A DNA stretch of 28,413 nucleotides from contig CBHYLN010000065.1 of assembly GCA_966128725.1 (NCBI GenBank), positions 1 through 28,413 of the forward strand. The letters run 5' to 3'. The notes under the pieces were generated by a model. That model was given only the letters and a program-made list of their open reading frames with translations, did not search any database and was not told where the DNA came from. Source of the DNA: JAFDZV01 sp966128725. Its GTDB lineage: Bacteria; Bacteroidota; Ignavibacteria; OLB7. The translations under genes and the position numbers were made by a program. Shown piece after piece: positions 19,501 through 26,348 of this stretch (position 1 is the stretch's first letter; every line of letters starts with the position of its first letter).

Positions 19501-20765
19501 CGCTAACGCTGCAGCGGGCACGGTATTGGAGTTATTCGTACCAGTACGAGCGCGCCGTTGGCAGCAACGACACCGTGCATACGTCGCTTTGGTTCAACGT
19601 TCCGAAGTCGAAGTTCCCGAAGACAACGTTGCCGGCGGATCTCTTCCATGCGCTGGCCGAGTTCGATCATAACTGGGATGCCATTCAGGCTGATCTGCTC
19701 GTATCGCTGCCGAAGATTCATCCGGGAGCAACAGGCGCCGACGTGGAGCAGGCCGAGGGAAGCCTTGCAGCGTTTGCCAATATCGTGTCCTCGATCGCTC
19801 CGCTATGGAGCCAGTGGGAATGCGATCGTTACGACTACGCTCCGTCGGGCGATGAGAACGGCGAGGAGGTGTTTGTTGTAAGCGAAACGAAGGTTGGCGG
19901 AAACCTTGTTATCACCGTGCGGCGGTGCCAGGGTGCCCCGGATCTTCCGCTGCCGAAAGTGGAAATCGAGGGCTGGGAGTTGGAGGAACTGCCGGCAGGT
20001 GTCTGTGGGGAAGCGAGACGATGCTTCTGTTATTACTGGTTCAATCCGCAGCTCAACGATGTTGAGTACATGACATGGGATCAGGCTCTGGCCGAGCGTC
20101 GGCGTTGGGTGGTGTTCGACGAGATCAACATTCTCAACCGGCAGAACGTGTGGGGTGGTGCATTTGTGACGCGAAACGAGAATCTGTTCGGCAATGTGGC
20201 CTGCGATCCCACCGCGCCGGTACATACCAATCCGAGCTTCATTTATCGCACACCGCGAGTGCGGTTCGCGGTGCCCGTTACGCCGCTGCTGGCAACCGGC
20301 AAGCAGTTCGATGTCGCCATGCTGGCCGAGCCCCGCAGTAAAACGTTGCAGGAGCATATCGGCTGGATGTTCGACAAGGTGTTCGAAGGAGTGCCACGCC
20401 CGCAGGACAACACCGAGGTGCGAAAGGTTCGCATCGATGTGAGTTACTACTATCAGGTAAATCCCACGGTGGCCGGCTCGGACGCTATTTATGTGACCCT
20501 TCCGATTGTAATGGCGCCGCCGTTCGATTTCGTGTTCGAGCGTGATCTGCTGGAGGATTGCCCACCCGCAACGATGACCTGCGGGCTTGCCGAGACGCTT
20601 GCGGCGTGGCTTACAGCGAGGAGCCCGTCGCGCGAGGACGCTGGATTTGTCTTCGACATCTCGGTGTTCTCCAGTCTGGGCGATGCTGGCAAGTTGCCCA
20701 TCTTCCGTGTCAGCAATCTTACGCTGGCGGTGGACGATATCGAGGGGCTTCCGGCCGATCGTTGA
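10572..20765 (+). CDS. Giant 3397-residue beta-rich repeat protein with LysM-like segments
   Basis: One of the largest proteins expected in a bacterium. The ATG has a GAGG site about 10 nt upstream. There is no signal peptide, lipobox or T9SS-type C-terminus. Residues 1-700 contain beta-rich units marked by a Leu-Pro followed by strands, starting near residues 121, 243, 366 and 486, with a fifth near 642. Residues 700-1090 continue as amphipathic beta segments with GFLKM at 808-812. A His-rich stretch lies at about 1094-1120. Five LysM-like segments occupy about 1404-1700 and three more about 2125-2270, with phrases such as TVVAGESLASI and TVQSGSTLASIATTYSIT. The last 1100 residues are unrecognised, ending in Trp/Tyr-rich strands with a Cys cluster (CGEARRCFC). 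The N-terminal pattern loosely recalls the DUF6603 proteins of bacteria and fungi; I hold that at low confidence. The function is unknown. Confidence 0.9.
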   Translation: MTLAAIYDAINGVLNSEAGTVSINTELNSAECYVRACGELAITQIDLTNAVLTRGAGEYGNVVLTGNGTVLQDAVTVTLTFEETADDPQKCTITYSMPARNISGIMSKFNLTLGAGAVDNLPTAAFTAIAVSVSADADVATISIEGSAQSLNWEMLATPAITLTGIGCTLSCSHDDTATNWKLEITGTFTLAQKDLAVVFSIAWGSAHIGDACELRLSGADPVVGLTPGDIGTLLNIPVGNSLPAFFNSAQGFKLTSISIMFSLAAKSIYSITTQFTCDGSWEVVTGFSIGKISLLVRILSPAAQPKISISARGTITIQQIEFDVAVAKSAGASRWLLEFSCTKPGLTIAKLGGLPGGVDPNNWNLPDGLGTQNQFSLDHAAFEVTLVPPAFHRIHIEGSMVGVWTVIEGGLEVKDPSFEIAIQPRNGVANGINGHIEGLLVIPGQAGQPPIAELAVMLERTNGQWRFAARSLNSVKLVDVMRKLLPAGQPPWLSEMAFASIELTDFSASYASATATLAGNFGISATFLNVFRYDFGSGDLNVERVQVTFLKRFTVTPASASNYFMISGEVVVADVRLTVRFEHTSPAGPTRIGGEIGGVTGTYHRDGLDKYFEFGFRNRTIGDMVAFVADMANQVGAGNLLPRELPYPWSMLSNINLDALTFTVYTSPRGDQKRFGCTVTFPRPINLGFYSLTAVSIYKIGPGRQVSLAFTGTAFGAGAPQTTSMDLGGQPPAMPGSTARFFSLDFLALGQRLRMTTPTGRTVTSALADMRTAFQPGQSGLPVGGNNALQFDRASSWLLGIDFSMLGFLKMGAVFNNGNFAGVRIELGGDRFPRLAGFSFEILYKKVTESVGVYQIELRLPDAIRQLEFGAVSVTIPVIAIDIYTNGNFRIDLGFPRNNDFSRSFAVQVFPFLGAGGFYFALLEGDTATQLPSDYVVGSGTFRPVIEAGVGLSIGVGKIIERGILRAELSLTFQGILEGVLGFFSSATDQQRALYYRLEGSFAVVGRIQGRVNFAVISANVMLEAYARVRAVFESFKPIPLTFEAGVNVELSVRVGTEWFGCDINCSFSTQISETVTIPAAETGTPLWARLPGAGGQHALPHALPHGLPAHGIAGDVMAHGVGDLTTSVARYPKLNWDNPIDLSADPNGDGRLPIWLAFRPQFALSRTQAQQMPYYVGMLFMEGTPVTQAPGLNRSDFDKLAEAVLLWMINALKNPGTPVTQRSQLQAHTVSKQELETLLKVLTARPRGRSPFTSEQVTAMLKGMFTITLWAPNENRRRPVPVPGVIPQYDRPTVTVFPMIPELELRRFVHDGTEEGEYAPVVFKEQTLVPPEYHDDMALYFSQLSVDFQNDVEESVDAPLDSDLYPAGTYAPRSIAEFVFEDYFMIVARAAIQGSLDVLGSVEVTTVAGDTTVQLANRLSVPLATIATNGAGVVLQAGTAMVSSGARVTTVTDDSLASISAQFGVDYDYDFYERLLMANAFVPGLIREGYEIVAEGWEPYTVGAGETVAGIREAMSPPLPLIALAYAVAYDNALAAGKDVTVPFGAASYTVSVIGSYLDQVATITAYATEQAQRDYLAAMGDLNAYTPDIFPTDALISLPGGGTHTVVAGESLASIINSLALATTPGALLLENATDPYAVSAGIQLLLPPISFTTQTGDTLGGLAATYGVHVVDLARANVTAPPTFVPGATLTVENVGTINAGLLAELMHGTDGFRNVAGMASRFMLPGLRLPKPRFFVGTDETPWEGEDSLPLYYLTGQQFGLPLYQPQAVPPNASFRITLGNKRGAGARPNWIRYDVERIDPTDAGETYVEIKLAAAQLEWVARFAKASLMPVTSEIFDTPLYSSVPAEFPLGKVTEALVAPAVGGGQATTLVLWNFSEPLAQLVGGYRGVQPKLDLYVRSQTQTDISQQLDALGGYEWASAIEVTVRRIIGPNGVPLPTTYEIDGTDPDGIGRLDGVLRTAANSLGEVQILYQRKVADRAVGLASDGAGNIGAFIAQANLSTLNNPDAAKGIDLTKAAPTPAQVPNMFNGGTKLATLALLWQASQVRSGGYFLYYRKRTADGSEVGLPDSVFSTEGTAVLTILVPLTATGIQVPRFVNRVLRTSPLATGMTIVARAAKQLNISVNVTDQTTVEQLTRRYSVSSAALMANLKNLTLRVPAAPEQPLKLLISGSQAQILAGDTGWASVAARYPGVTAADMQAANPGVTVAAGNAIVVPGFWHTVQSGSTLASIATTYSITPEMIAYANPRVRMFAGGGITIEDGAEIKTPTVPAGHVGASLWRTPPNENLMGNQGTNPAWFNEQLAYMFSLLSFYVRPNAWFNGSVRSLAVGPGQQRVGPGGITPRANAWWYDILLPIYKLWASSPAAPPQAWKPHPGLSPYRGVGGLLELGAEWRDGFGNVTAAYLPMATQDVNNNVLPALRGTGLEPYHSVSLLGYTDELIGLERWPSTNAGYTVVPKEAGGAELIVAIRFDPSRYTTGGTGGAGNVRSAVKADLTTYRRLYYQLTWGRQLAWVETTINDRTRFEIDIAAVIAYVERILELLHGLANTADGDWPASIAAIEPLLVRYNVSMTNTAPWFPLAVWFGITRTGPVDTNFLDVPGVREAAHEVEPILNMTVAFCELGINVQFPDNFEDDTLRGFAQVFESALFDVKVASSRAMVGEVEIESRTRLWAVQVTSEGLVNYQVDTSSPAFFAIPPLATFAISKNDVPLRVYANKQLGADATATKSYSSIDLDVWAKSLLNAIDTVLLPQYLVPARLLATGPGANCSVGAASCIDAIIAAKRTIAESIAGTVDLLSDNNIGDLAQARQLMLQRLKVRLSSAYETDVLLQFPVDVQSPFTQDEAHVPKLFGQPILKGAGANTGKPEYTLSTSRIPLKQNGSNMTFLFRSEKAIPEQTLDVAFDFSVTALERSIADVPYSPEFSASEWLTFLVPDMVRNVDISIPIPIRSYPVAPALVRQEIWRAVDQQTPPLTLQRARYWSYSYQYERAVGSNDTVHTSLWFNVPKSKFPKTTLPADLFHALAEFDHNWDAIQADLLVSLPKIHPGATGADVEQAEGSLAAFANIVSSIAPLWSQWECDRYDYAPSGDENGEEVFVVSETKVGGNLVITVRRCQGAPDLPLPKVEIEGWELEELPAGVCGEARRCFCYYWFNPQLNDVEYMTWDQALAERRRWVVFDEINILNRQNVWGGAFVTRNENLFGNVACDPTAPVHTNPSFIYRTPRVRFAVPVTPLLATGKQFDVAMLAEPRSKTLQEHIGWMFDKVFEGVPRPQDNTEVRKVRIDVSYYYQVNPTVAGSDAIYVTLPIVMAPPFDFVFERDLLEDCPPATMTCGLAETLAAWLTARSPSREDAGFVFDISVFSSLGDAGKLPIFRVSNLTLAVDDIEGLPADR
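10932..12680 (+). repeat. About 122-residue repeats in the giant protein
   Basis: Translated units start with Leu-Pro at residues 121, 243, 366 and 486 (spacings 122, 123 and 120), and a fifth follows at 642. After each Leu-Pro comes a run of the form F-x-(I/L)-x-x-(I/F)-x-(V/F/A)-x-(S/T/V), then further strands. Protein identity between units is low, so the repeat is structural and is not visible at DNA level. Confidence 0.6.
14781..15673 (+). repeat. First LysM-like array (about five segments)
   Basis: Within the giant gene, residues about 1404-1700. Consecutive segments show the LysM pattern of a threonine-valine strand, Gly-(D/E)-(T/S)-(L/V), a helix with hydrophobic spacing, then Asn and a basic or Gly-rich return strand. 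The fourth and fifth (TVVAGESLASI, TTQTGDTLGGLAATYGV) are the clearest and the first two are degenerate. LysM usually binds N-acetylglucosamine polymers. Confidence 0.7.
16944..17382 (+). repeat. Second LysM-like array (about three segments)
   Basis: Residues about 2125-2270 of the giant protein. The third segment (TVQSGSTLASIATTYSIT, then AYANP) is a near-textbook LysM, the middle one (ILAGDTGWASVAARYPGV, then QAANPGV) is good, and the first (TDQTTVEQLTRRYSV) is weaker. The array is separated from the first by about 425 residues of other sequence. Confidence 0.7.
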
Positions 20766-20852
20766 TGAACCCGCTCGTGTTGTTGCATGCACGGAGCAGG
20801 TGATTTCTACCCTGCCACCACACCTGAGGAGAGGCTGCGTGTGCGGTGGGGA

Positions 20853-20880
20853 AAGGCCCGGCCAGCAATGGCCGGGCCTT
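20853..20880. terminator. Bidirectional hairpin between convergent genes
   Basis: A perfect 12-bp stem (20853-20864 with 20869-20880) closes on a GCAA tetraloop, a stable GNRA type. The stem begins with AA and ends with TT, so it can act in both directions. It lies 87 bp after the giant gene's stop and 45 bp beyond the stop of the convergent minus-strand gene. Confidence 0.8.
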
Positions 20881-20925
20881 CGTATGTGGTGCCTATGCCC
20901 CTTGTCGATACTTCGCGTGCCCTGT

Positions 20926-22299
20926 TTACGGGATGGCGAACTCCGGCTGTTTCACGAAAGCGTACTTCAGGTTGCCCAGTGCCAGCAGGCTTTGCTTGCC
21001 GTCGGGGCTGTTCCGCGAGTCCGAGCCGATGGCAAGCTCCAGCCAGGTGCCGTCGGTCAGCTTGAACTCGAACCCGAACGTCAGCCGCAGCGAACTTGCG
21101 TTCGATTCGAACGCCCGCGACGTTGATGTTGCCGAATCAACCAGTGTGGCGGCGAAGCTGGCGCGCGTGTACAGGGCCTCGATGGTGCCGTGGACGTCGC
21201 TGCCGCCAAGCAGAATCCGGCCGCCGAGGCTCCAGCTTGAGCGCTCGAACGGTGTATTGGCAACAGTGGCCGCGCTGTCGCGGATGTTCGTGGAGCTATC
21301 CTGACGGAAGGTCGGTTGTGCCTTGGTTGCCGCCGCAATGCGGGCCTGTGCAACAAGCTGCCCCCACGTGCCGATGCCTGCCGTGCCGCCAACAAACCCC
21401 ACCACGTTCTCCAGCGCCAGGCTGCTCCAGGTGGAGTTCGGCGAAAGCGCCGTGCCGCCAACGGCGATCCCTGCCGATGATGCATTCCAGTTGGCGTCGC
21501 GATAGTTGGCCTTGATGCGCGCAAGCCGTGGTGTGAGATACGCATACGATGCGGCGATCTGCTGCAGCAACGTGTTGTAGTCAGCAACCAGCCCAAGCAG
21601 CGCGGCGTTCTGTGTTGCTGTTGCGGTGAGCCCCTTGGTTGCCGCGGCCGCGTTGATCGCCGTAATCAATGCCGACGGTGTTACGCTGGCCGGAAGGGGG
21701 CTGGGAAAGAACAGGGCTGATACGGTATCGATGGCGCTGGACCAGCCCAGCGCTGTGATCACCGAATCGATTCGCCGCGAAAAGGCCGACGCTCGGCGTG
21801 CAGGCGAGAACTGCTGCGCGAACGCGGCGAACTCCTGCTGGATCGAATCTTCCAGGTGTTTGTTCAGCAGCGGATTGGCGGCGTCGAACGGTGTCAGTTT
21901 CAGCCCGAACGCCATGCGTGTGGCGGTGTCGGCCTTTACCGTGGCATACGTGATCTGCAACGAGCGCAGCAGGTATCCCGCGCGATAGGCCCGGATGGTG
22001 CTGTCGGCCATGCGACCGAATGTCTGTGCCGGCGCCCATTCCACGGCAACGCCCGTGGCGATGCTGCCCAGCGAGCCCGCTGAGTTCAGCAGTGCAGCGC
22101 TCAATTCCTTTACCGTGTTGGGTCGTGAGATCTGATTGCTGTTGACGCCCAGCATGGTGAATGCCGAGAGATCGGGGATGCTGAAATCGATGTAGAGCGA
22201 GTCGATCGAACTCTCGGCGGTAAGACTGCGATCTTGTGCTGCAAGCGGTACTGCCGCCGCGCAGATCAATAACATGATGCCGCACATCAGGTGCTTCAT
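20926..22299 (-). CDS. Predicted outer-membrane-type secreted protein
   Basis: 457 residues with a clear signal peptide (Lys-His start, Met/Leu/Ile core, cut expected at Leu-Ala-Ala/Gln-Asp near residue 21). Residues 90-270 look alpha-helical and Ala/Ser-rich. Residues about 290-457 show alternating polar/non-polar strands with Gly turns (SSWSLGGRILLGG, LRLTFGFEFKL, WLELAIGSD, NLKYAF), as in a C-terminal outer-membrane beta-barrel or beta-sheet domain of Bacteroidota proteins. The terminal residue is Pro, not the classical Phe. It is convergent with the giant gene and downstream of the 129-residue gene on the same strand. A surface-anchoring or channel role is possible but speculative. The envelope location is well supported; the barrel less so. 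Confidence 0.82.
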   Translation of the reverse strand: MKHLMCGIMLLICAAAVPLAAQDRSLTAESSIDSLYIDFSIPDLSAFTMLGVNSNQISRPNTVKELSAALLNSAGSLGSIATGVAVEWAPAQTFGRMADSTIRAYRAGYLLRSLQITYATVKADTATRMAFGLKLTPFDAANPLLNKHLEDSIQQEFAAFAQQFSPARRASAFSRRIDSVITALGWSSAIDTVSALFFPSPLPASVTPSALITAINAAAATKGLTATATQNAALLGLVADYNTLLQQIAASYAYLTPRLARIKANYRDANWNASSAGIAVGGTALSPNSTWSSLALENVVGFVGGTAGIGTWGQLVAQARIAAATKAQPTFRQDSSTNIRDSAATVANTPFERSSWSLGGRILLGGSDVHGTIEALYTRASFAATLVDSATSTSRAFESNASSLRLTFGFEFKLTDGTWLELAIGSDSRNSPDGKQSLLALGNLKYAFVKQPEFAIP

Positions 22300-22364
22300 G
22301 GTGTGATGCCCCGTGTAAGTGGTGTTGGTTGTGGTTACGTTCGGTTATCGGCGCTATGTGGAAA

Positions 22365-22754
22365 TCACGGTGTTGTTGGTGCGGGTGCAGGTTGCGTAGC
22401 CGGCGCGGCGATGCGCAGCCGGGCGTTGTCGTTTATCGGCACAAATTCATCGGCTTCGGCTGTACCGCTGGACGACCATTTGCCAATTTGCGTCGTGCCC
22501 TGCTTCCAGACGATTGAGGTTGAGTACGCAACCGCGTTGCTGGTAAGATTGTCGATCGAGAAGTCCCAGAAATGGCGCTCGCCGTCCAGCTCCCTTGCAA
22601 AGCCCAGCGCATGCTGATACGGAGGGGCATCCTTCGACGTATGCGTGTAGGTGTAGTCATAGGCCACGTAATCGTAGCGCCATGCCACATTTCCCTGCAC
22701 CGTGATTTCGATGGTGACAACGTCATTGTTGTCGAGCAATGTGATCAGTTGCAT
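22365..22754 (-). CDS. Small beta-rich protein of unknown function
   Basis: 129 residues using the internal ATG at 22754. A GGAGG (complement of 22766-22770) lies 11 nt upstream of this ATG; the longer frame, which starts at 22856, has no such site and an unlike composition. There is no signal peptide. The chain looks like a small beta-sandwich: alternating strands (TLLDNNDVVTIEITVQGN), a Tyr-rich stretch near residues 27-35, and a Trp/Phe-rich middle (HFWDFSIDNLTSN). It ends in a short Ala/Pro/Thr-rich tail. It precedes the 457-residue gene by 65 bp on the same strand, so a two-gene transcript is plausible. I do not recognise the family. Confidence 0.72.
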   Translation of the reverse strand: MQLITLLDNNDVVTIEITVQGNVAWRYDYVAYDYTYTHTSKDAPPYQHALGFARELDGERHFWDFSIDNLTSNAVAYSTSIVWKQGTTQIGKWSSSGTAEADEFVPINDNARLRIAAPATQPAPAPTTP

Positions 22755-23449
22755 GGTGATGAAATCCTCCGATAAGTGTTTGGGCACGTGTTGGCAGGGC
22801 CCGATGAAATGCGGCACAATCTGCTGCCCCGGTCCGGAACCGCCTGATGCATACACGGATGCCCTTTAACGGCTGGCAGCGGTGCGCGTACTCGCGGCGT
22901 TCGGTGTGATCGCATCCGCCAGGAGCACTGGAACCTGCGCGAAGTTACGCGCGGCCGTGCTGTGACGCAATCGCCGGTGGACTTCGATTGCACCCCTGCA
23001 GCCGTTCCGTGGCTGACATATCACCGCCTTCTGCATTTCGTAGTACATCGCCGCAACGGGGGCCTTAAGGCTCCGTCTGGCGGCCGGGGAAGGCCTGATT
23101 GAGCCCGAGGCACCAACCCGGGCGGGGCGGGGTACATCTTCATGTACTCGCATGCGGCGGTTTGTCACCGTACCTTTTCCACCGTTCCTCCCAAGAACCG
23201 TTTCACAGTCGGAACGTGACTCCTATCCCACGTCCGGCACAACGTTCGCCCCGTAACTGCCAGGCTCACGCGAACAATTCACGAAATCATCTCCGCTTCG
23301 TTTTTGGCCTCATATCCATTGCAGGCCGTGGCGCCCCTTTTGCCAGAACATGCGGCAAATGCAAGTGGCAATGTCGTGCGGCATGTGCTCACGCGCTGCG
23401 GGACCCTGCACGTTGGATACTTCACGTTTTAACGAGAGAGAGAGGGATC
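22755..23449. other. Divergent intergenic region before the tyrosinase gene
   Basis: About 700 bp between the minus-strand small gene and the plus-strand tyrosinase gene. It should hold promoters for both, but I found no hexamer pair worth naming. The open frame that extends the tyrosinase upstream to 23099 reads as Pro/Arg/His-rich noise and ends just before a clean signal peptide, so I treat it as untranslated. Confidence 0.45.
23434..23446 (+). promoter_or_regulatory. GA-rich ribosome binding site of the tyrosinase gene
   Basis: A run of GA dinucleotides ending in AGAGGG sits 3 nt before the ATG at 23450. The multiple overlapping AGAG registers give several possible anti-SD pairings. It supports the ATG at 23450 over upstream starts. 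Confidence 0.55.
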
Positions 23450-26185
23450 ATGAGAAACAGAGTTATCGTATTGTTGGCGTTAATCGCCACAATTGTCATT
23501 ACGGACCTGAGCGTCACTCAGGCACAACCACCGTATCGGCGCCGGAACATCAGCACGTTCTCGCCGGCCGATCAGTTGGAGCTGCGGCAGTTGATGATGA
23601 CCTACATCAACAACGTAATCGTCAACGAACACCTCACAACACCGGGTATTCACTGCGAGAACGAGTTCTTCCTGACATGGCACCGTGGATATATCGACCG
23701 CATGGAAGCGTGGTTGATGACGCAGACCAATGGTACGAAGTACTTGCCGTTGCCGAAGTGGGACCCCAACAACGTGCTCGGCATTCCCAACGCCTTCTTC
23801 AACAATCTGGTGTCGCCGGGCAGTGCCGTGCTTGCGGGGTATCCCGCGCTTGTGAATCAGAACATCTCCGGTTTCGGCAACTTTAACTTCACGTCGTTCA
23901 CGCTTGGTACGGTGTGCGCCACATATCCGGCCGGAACGCAGTCGCGAGCCTGCACGGGCGTTTCGTTCGGTACCGCAATCGACAACTTCGCCCTGGCTCT
24001 GGAGCGCCAGCACAATAACGTGCACGGAGATATCGGCGGCGTGATGGGGAACTTCAATTCTCCGGCTGCTGCGATTTTCTTCCTCTGGCACGCGTATATC
24101 GACGACCACTACAGATTCTATCAGTGCACCTGCCAGAGCGCGAAGGTGAAGGATCTGTACATGAAGGACAACAAGGAGGATGTTGGCGACGAACCCAACA
24201 ACACCGAGCCCTCCGGCGTGATGTGGCAGAGCCCGGACGTCTGGGTGCGGCAGAATCAGGACCCGATCGTGGGTGGTGTTTACCAGCACGAGAACGATGC
24301 AAACAGGCACGAGAATCCCGAGTACAAGAACTTCGGGCAAAACTACGTGTATGTGCGCATCCGTAACCTTGGTTGCGCGCGCGTGAATGCCGGTGAGGTG
24401 AACCTGCGCGTATACTGGAGCAAGGCATCCTCGGGTGTGTGGATCTGGCCGAACGACTGGACCAATACGCCACCGCTGATCCCGCCGCACGGCGACGAAA
24501 TCACGCTTGCCCCGATTGCGGTGCCGGCGCTCGACCCGGGCCAGCAGTGGGTAGCCGAGGTGCCGTGGACAGTGCCCGATCCCGCGCTGTATCCGTTGGA
24601 CCCCAATCACTTCTGCCTGCTTGCGCGCCTGGAGTCCGTTGTTGACCCCATGGCCGTCATCGAAGGCACCGATGTGTACGCCAACACCAAGAACAACAAC
24701 AACGTTGCGTGGCGCAACGTGATGGTGTACGATGTGGACCCGCTGAACATCGCGCCGCCGCCAACCGACGATTGCGACAAGTTCTTCTTCAAGCTCGTGC
24801 GCGACAAGGCCACCACCGGCAAGCTGCGCTTTGCGTATAACGGTAACCGTGCGGTGCGTTTCACCGTGAATCTCGGTACTGATCTGTACGAGGCGTGGGC
24901 CGCTGGCGGCCGTGCTTCGCGTGATGTGGTTGATCTGGGCAACGGTCGTCTTCAGATAAACGCGCCGAATGCCGAGATCGCCGGCCTTAAGATGCAGCGC
25001 GGTGTGCTGTATCGCCCGTGCGTGCAGGCATATCTGCAGAACGATGCCAAGGGCGGCAAGCCCGATGTTGCCTACGGCGATGTTGTGCCCATCCATGTGG
25101 TGCAGTACGAAAGCGAGGATGGAGGCAAGAACGAGGAGATCGTTGGCGGCCTTACCTACGAGCTGCGGGCTGTGAAGACCAAGGCTACCGAGGGCAAGCC
25201 GCTGATTTCCGCAGTGAACGTTGCCAATACGACGTGCCCGCAGTCGGCTGACGGTGGCATCAAGCTGACCATGGCAAATGCCGCGGGCCAATACACCTAC
25301 TGGTGGAGCCACGGAGCCAGCACACGCGACGTTGCGGGGCTTACCGCCGGCACGTATACGGTGTATGTGCGCGACGCGGCAGGTGTGGCCGAGGTGAAGG
25401 ATATCGTGGTGAAGAGCAACTCCAACCTGGCGACCGACGTGGACGGCACCAACTCCAGTTGTGGTGGCAACAACGGTTCGGCCAAGGTTGGCGTTACCGG
25501 TGGCAGGCCGCCATACAAGTATCAGTGGTACGTTGCTGGCGCGCCGATTACCAACGCAATCGGTAATAGCCTTACCAGGATTGCCGCGGGCGATTATTCG
25601 GTGGTGGTGAGCGATGCCGCTGGCTGCGCCGTAACGGCCAACATCAGCGTGTACGACGAGATGAGCATGCTGGAGGTGTTTGCCACGGCAACCGACGCCA
25701 GCAGCGAGGATGCCGTCGATGGTAGCGCCGAGGCGGTTGCCGTTGGCATGCCGCCGTACTCGTATCTCTGGAACAACGGCTCCACGGGGCAGAAGATCGA
25801 GGGCTTGGCCCCTGGTGAATACACCGTGACCGTTACCGACCAGATGCGGTGCTCGGTAAGCCGCACTGTGGTGGTAGGGTTCCCGCAGGCATTGCAGGGC
25901 GTCGATCGTCAGGCCTCGAACGAGCTCGCCAGCATTGTTTCGGCGGTGCCAAACCCGGCCAACAACGAAGTGGATGTTCGCTACGTTGTGAAGCACGCCG
26001 GTACGCTGCGCATCGCGCTGTACGACGATATGGGTCGTATGGTCGACGTGGCATTCAACGGATACGCGCCGGTGGGTGATGGCCTGCTGCGCATCGATAC
26101 GCGCGGGCTGCCCTCGGGCCGCTACGCGATTCACCTGATGGTGGGCGGCCGTGTGGCAACCATGCCGTTGGTGATCGTGCATTAA
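23450..26185 (+). CDS. Secreted tyrosinase with SprB-like repeats and T9SS C-terminal domain
   Basis: 911 residues. Residues 1-26 form a signal peptide ending in Thr-Gln-Ala-Gln. A tyrosinase/type-3 copper domain follows: CuA ligands His61, His68 and His78 (IHCENEFFLTWHRGYIDRME) and CuB ligands His188 and His192 (RQHNNVHGDIGG) plus His214 (FFLWHAYIDDHY). The 22-residue gap from His192 to His214 is the family norm. Residues about 295-430 look like a beta-sandwich (YVYVRIRNLG). Three SprB-like repeats lie at about 585-660, 662-735 and 738-815, with the GxYTVxVxD phrase. The end, from about residue 830, is a T9SS type A sorting domain: VPNPANNEVDVRY, then LYDDMGRMV, then LPSGRYAIHLMVGG. The enzyme would oxidise phenols or catechols at the cell surface or outside. 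A terminator follows the stop. Confidence 0.93.
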   Translation: MRNRVIVLLALIATIVITDLSVTQAQPPYRRRNISTFSPADQLELRQLMMTYINNVIVNEHLTTPGIHCENEFFLTWHRGYIDRMEAWLMTQTNGTKYLPLPKWDPNNVLGIPNAFFNNLVSPGSAVLAGYPALVNQNISGFGNFNFTSFTLGTVCATYPAGTQSRACTGVSFGTAIDNFALALERQHNNVHGDIGGVMGNFNSPAAAIFFLWHAYIDDHYRFYQCTCQSAKVKDLYMKDNKEDVGDEPNNTEPSGVMWQSPDVWVRQNQDPIVGGVYQHENDANRHENPEYKNFGQNYVYVRIRNLGCARVNAGEVNLRVYWSKASSGVWIWPNDWTNTPPLIPPHGDEITLAPIAVPALDPGQQWVAEVPWTVPDPALYPLDPNHFCLLARLESVVDPMAVIEGTDVYANTKNNNNVAWRNVMVYDVDPLNIAPPPTDDCDKFFFKLVRDKATTGKLRFAYNGNRAVRFTVNLGTDLYEAWAAGGRASRDVVDLGNGRLQINAPNAEIAGLKMQRGVLYRPCVQAYLQNDAKGGKPDVAYGDVVPIHVVQYESEDGGKNEEIVGGLTYELRAVKTKATEGKPLISAVNVANTTCPQSADGGIKLTMANAAGQYTYWWSHGASTRDVAGLTAGTYTVYVRDAAGVAEVKDIVVKSNSNLATDVDGTNSSCGGNNGSAKVGVTGGRPPYKYQWYVAGAPITNAIGNSLTRIAAGDYSVVVSDAAGCAVTANISVYDEMSMLEVFATATDASSEDAVDGSAEAVAVGMPPYSYLWNNGSTGQKIEGLAPGEYTVTVTDQMRCSVSRTVVVGFPQALQGVDRQASNELASIVSAVPNPANNEVDVRYVVKHAGTLRIALYDDMGRMVDVAFNGYAPVGDGLLRIDTRGLPSGRYAIHLMVGGRVATMPLVIVH

Positions 26186-26194
26186 TTGGTGATG

Positions 26195-26227
26195 TATGCC
26201 GGCCGGCATGCATTGCCGGTCGGCATA
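26195..26227 (+). terminator. Hairpin terminator after the tyrosinase gene
   Basis: A 14-bp stem with one G-T wobble (26195-26208 with 26214-26227) and a 5-nt loop, followed by TTGTTT. It starts 10 bp past the stop codon, a good intrinsic terminator. It separates the tyrosinase from the cytochrome-propeller gene, which therefore probably has its own promoter. Confidence 0.85.
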
Positions 26228-26348
26228 TTGTTTGCTGATTGATGTCTTCTTGAGCATGTTCGTACGGGACGGTGCGCGCCATACACAGTGGCGTGTGCCC
26301 GTCCCGTCGGCATTTCCGGTGCCTGCACTACTATCCCAGTACATCCCG

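Noticed and set aside
23099..23449. N-terminal extension of the tyrosinase
   Set aside because: The ATG at 23450 has a purine-rich ribosome site and starts the signal peptide; upstream codons look non-coding.
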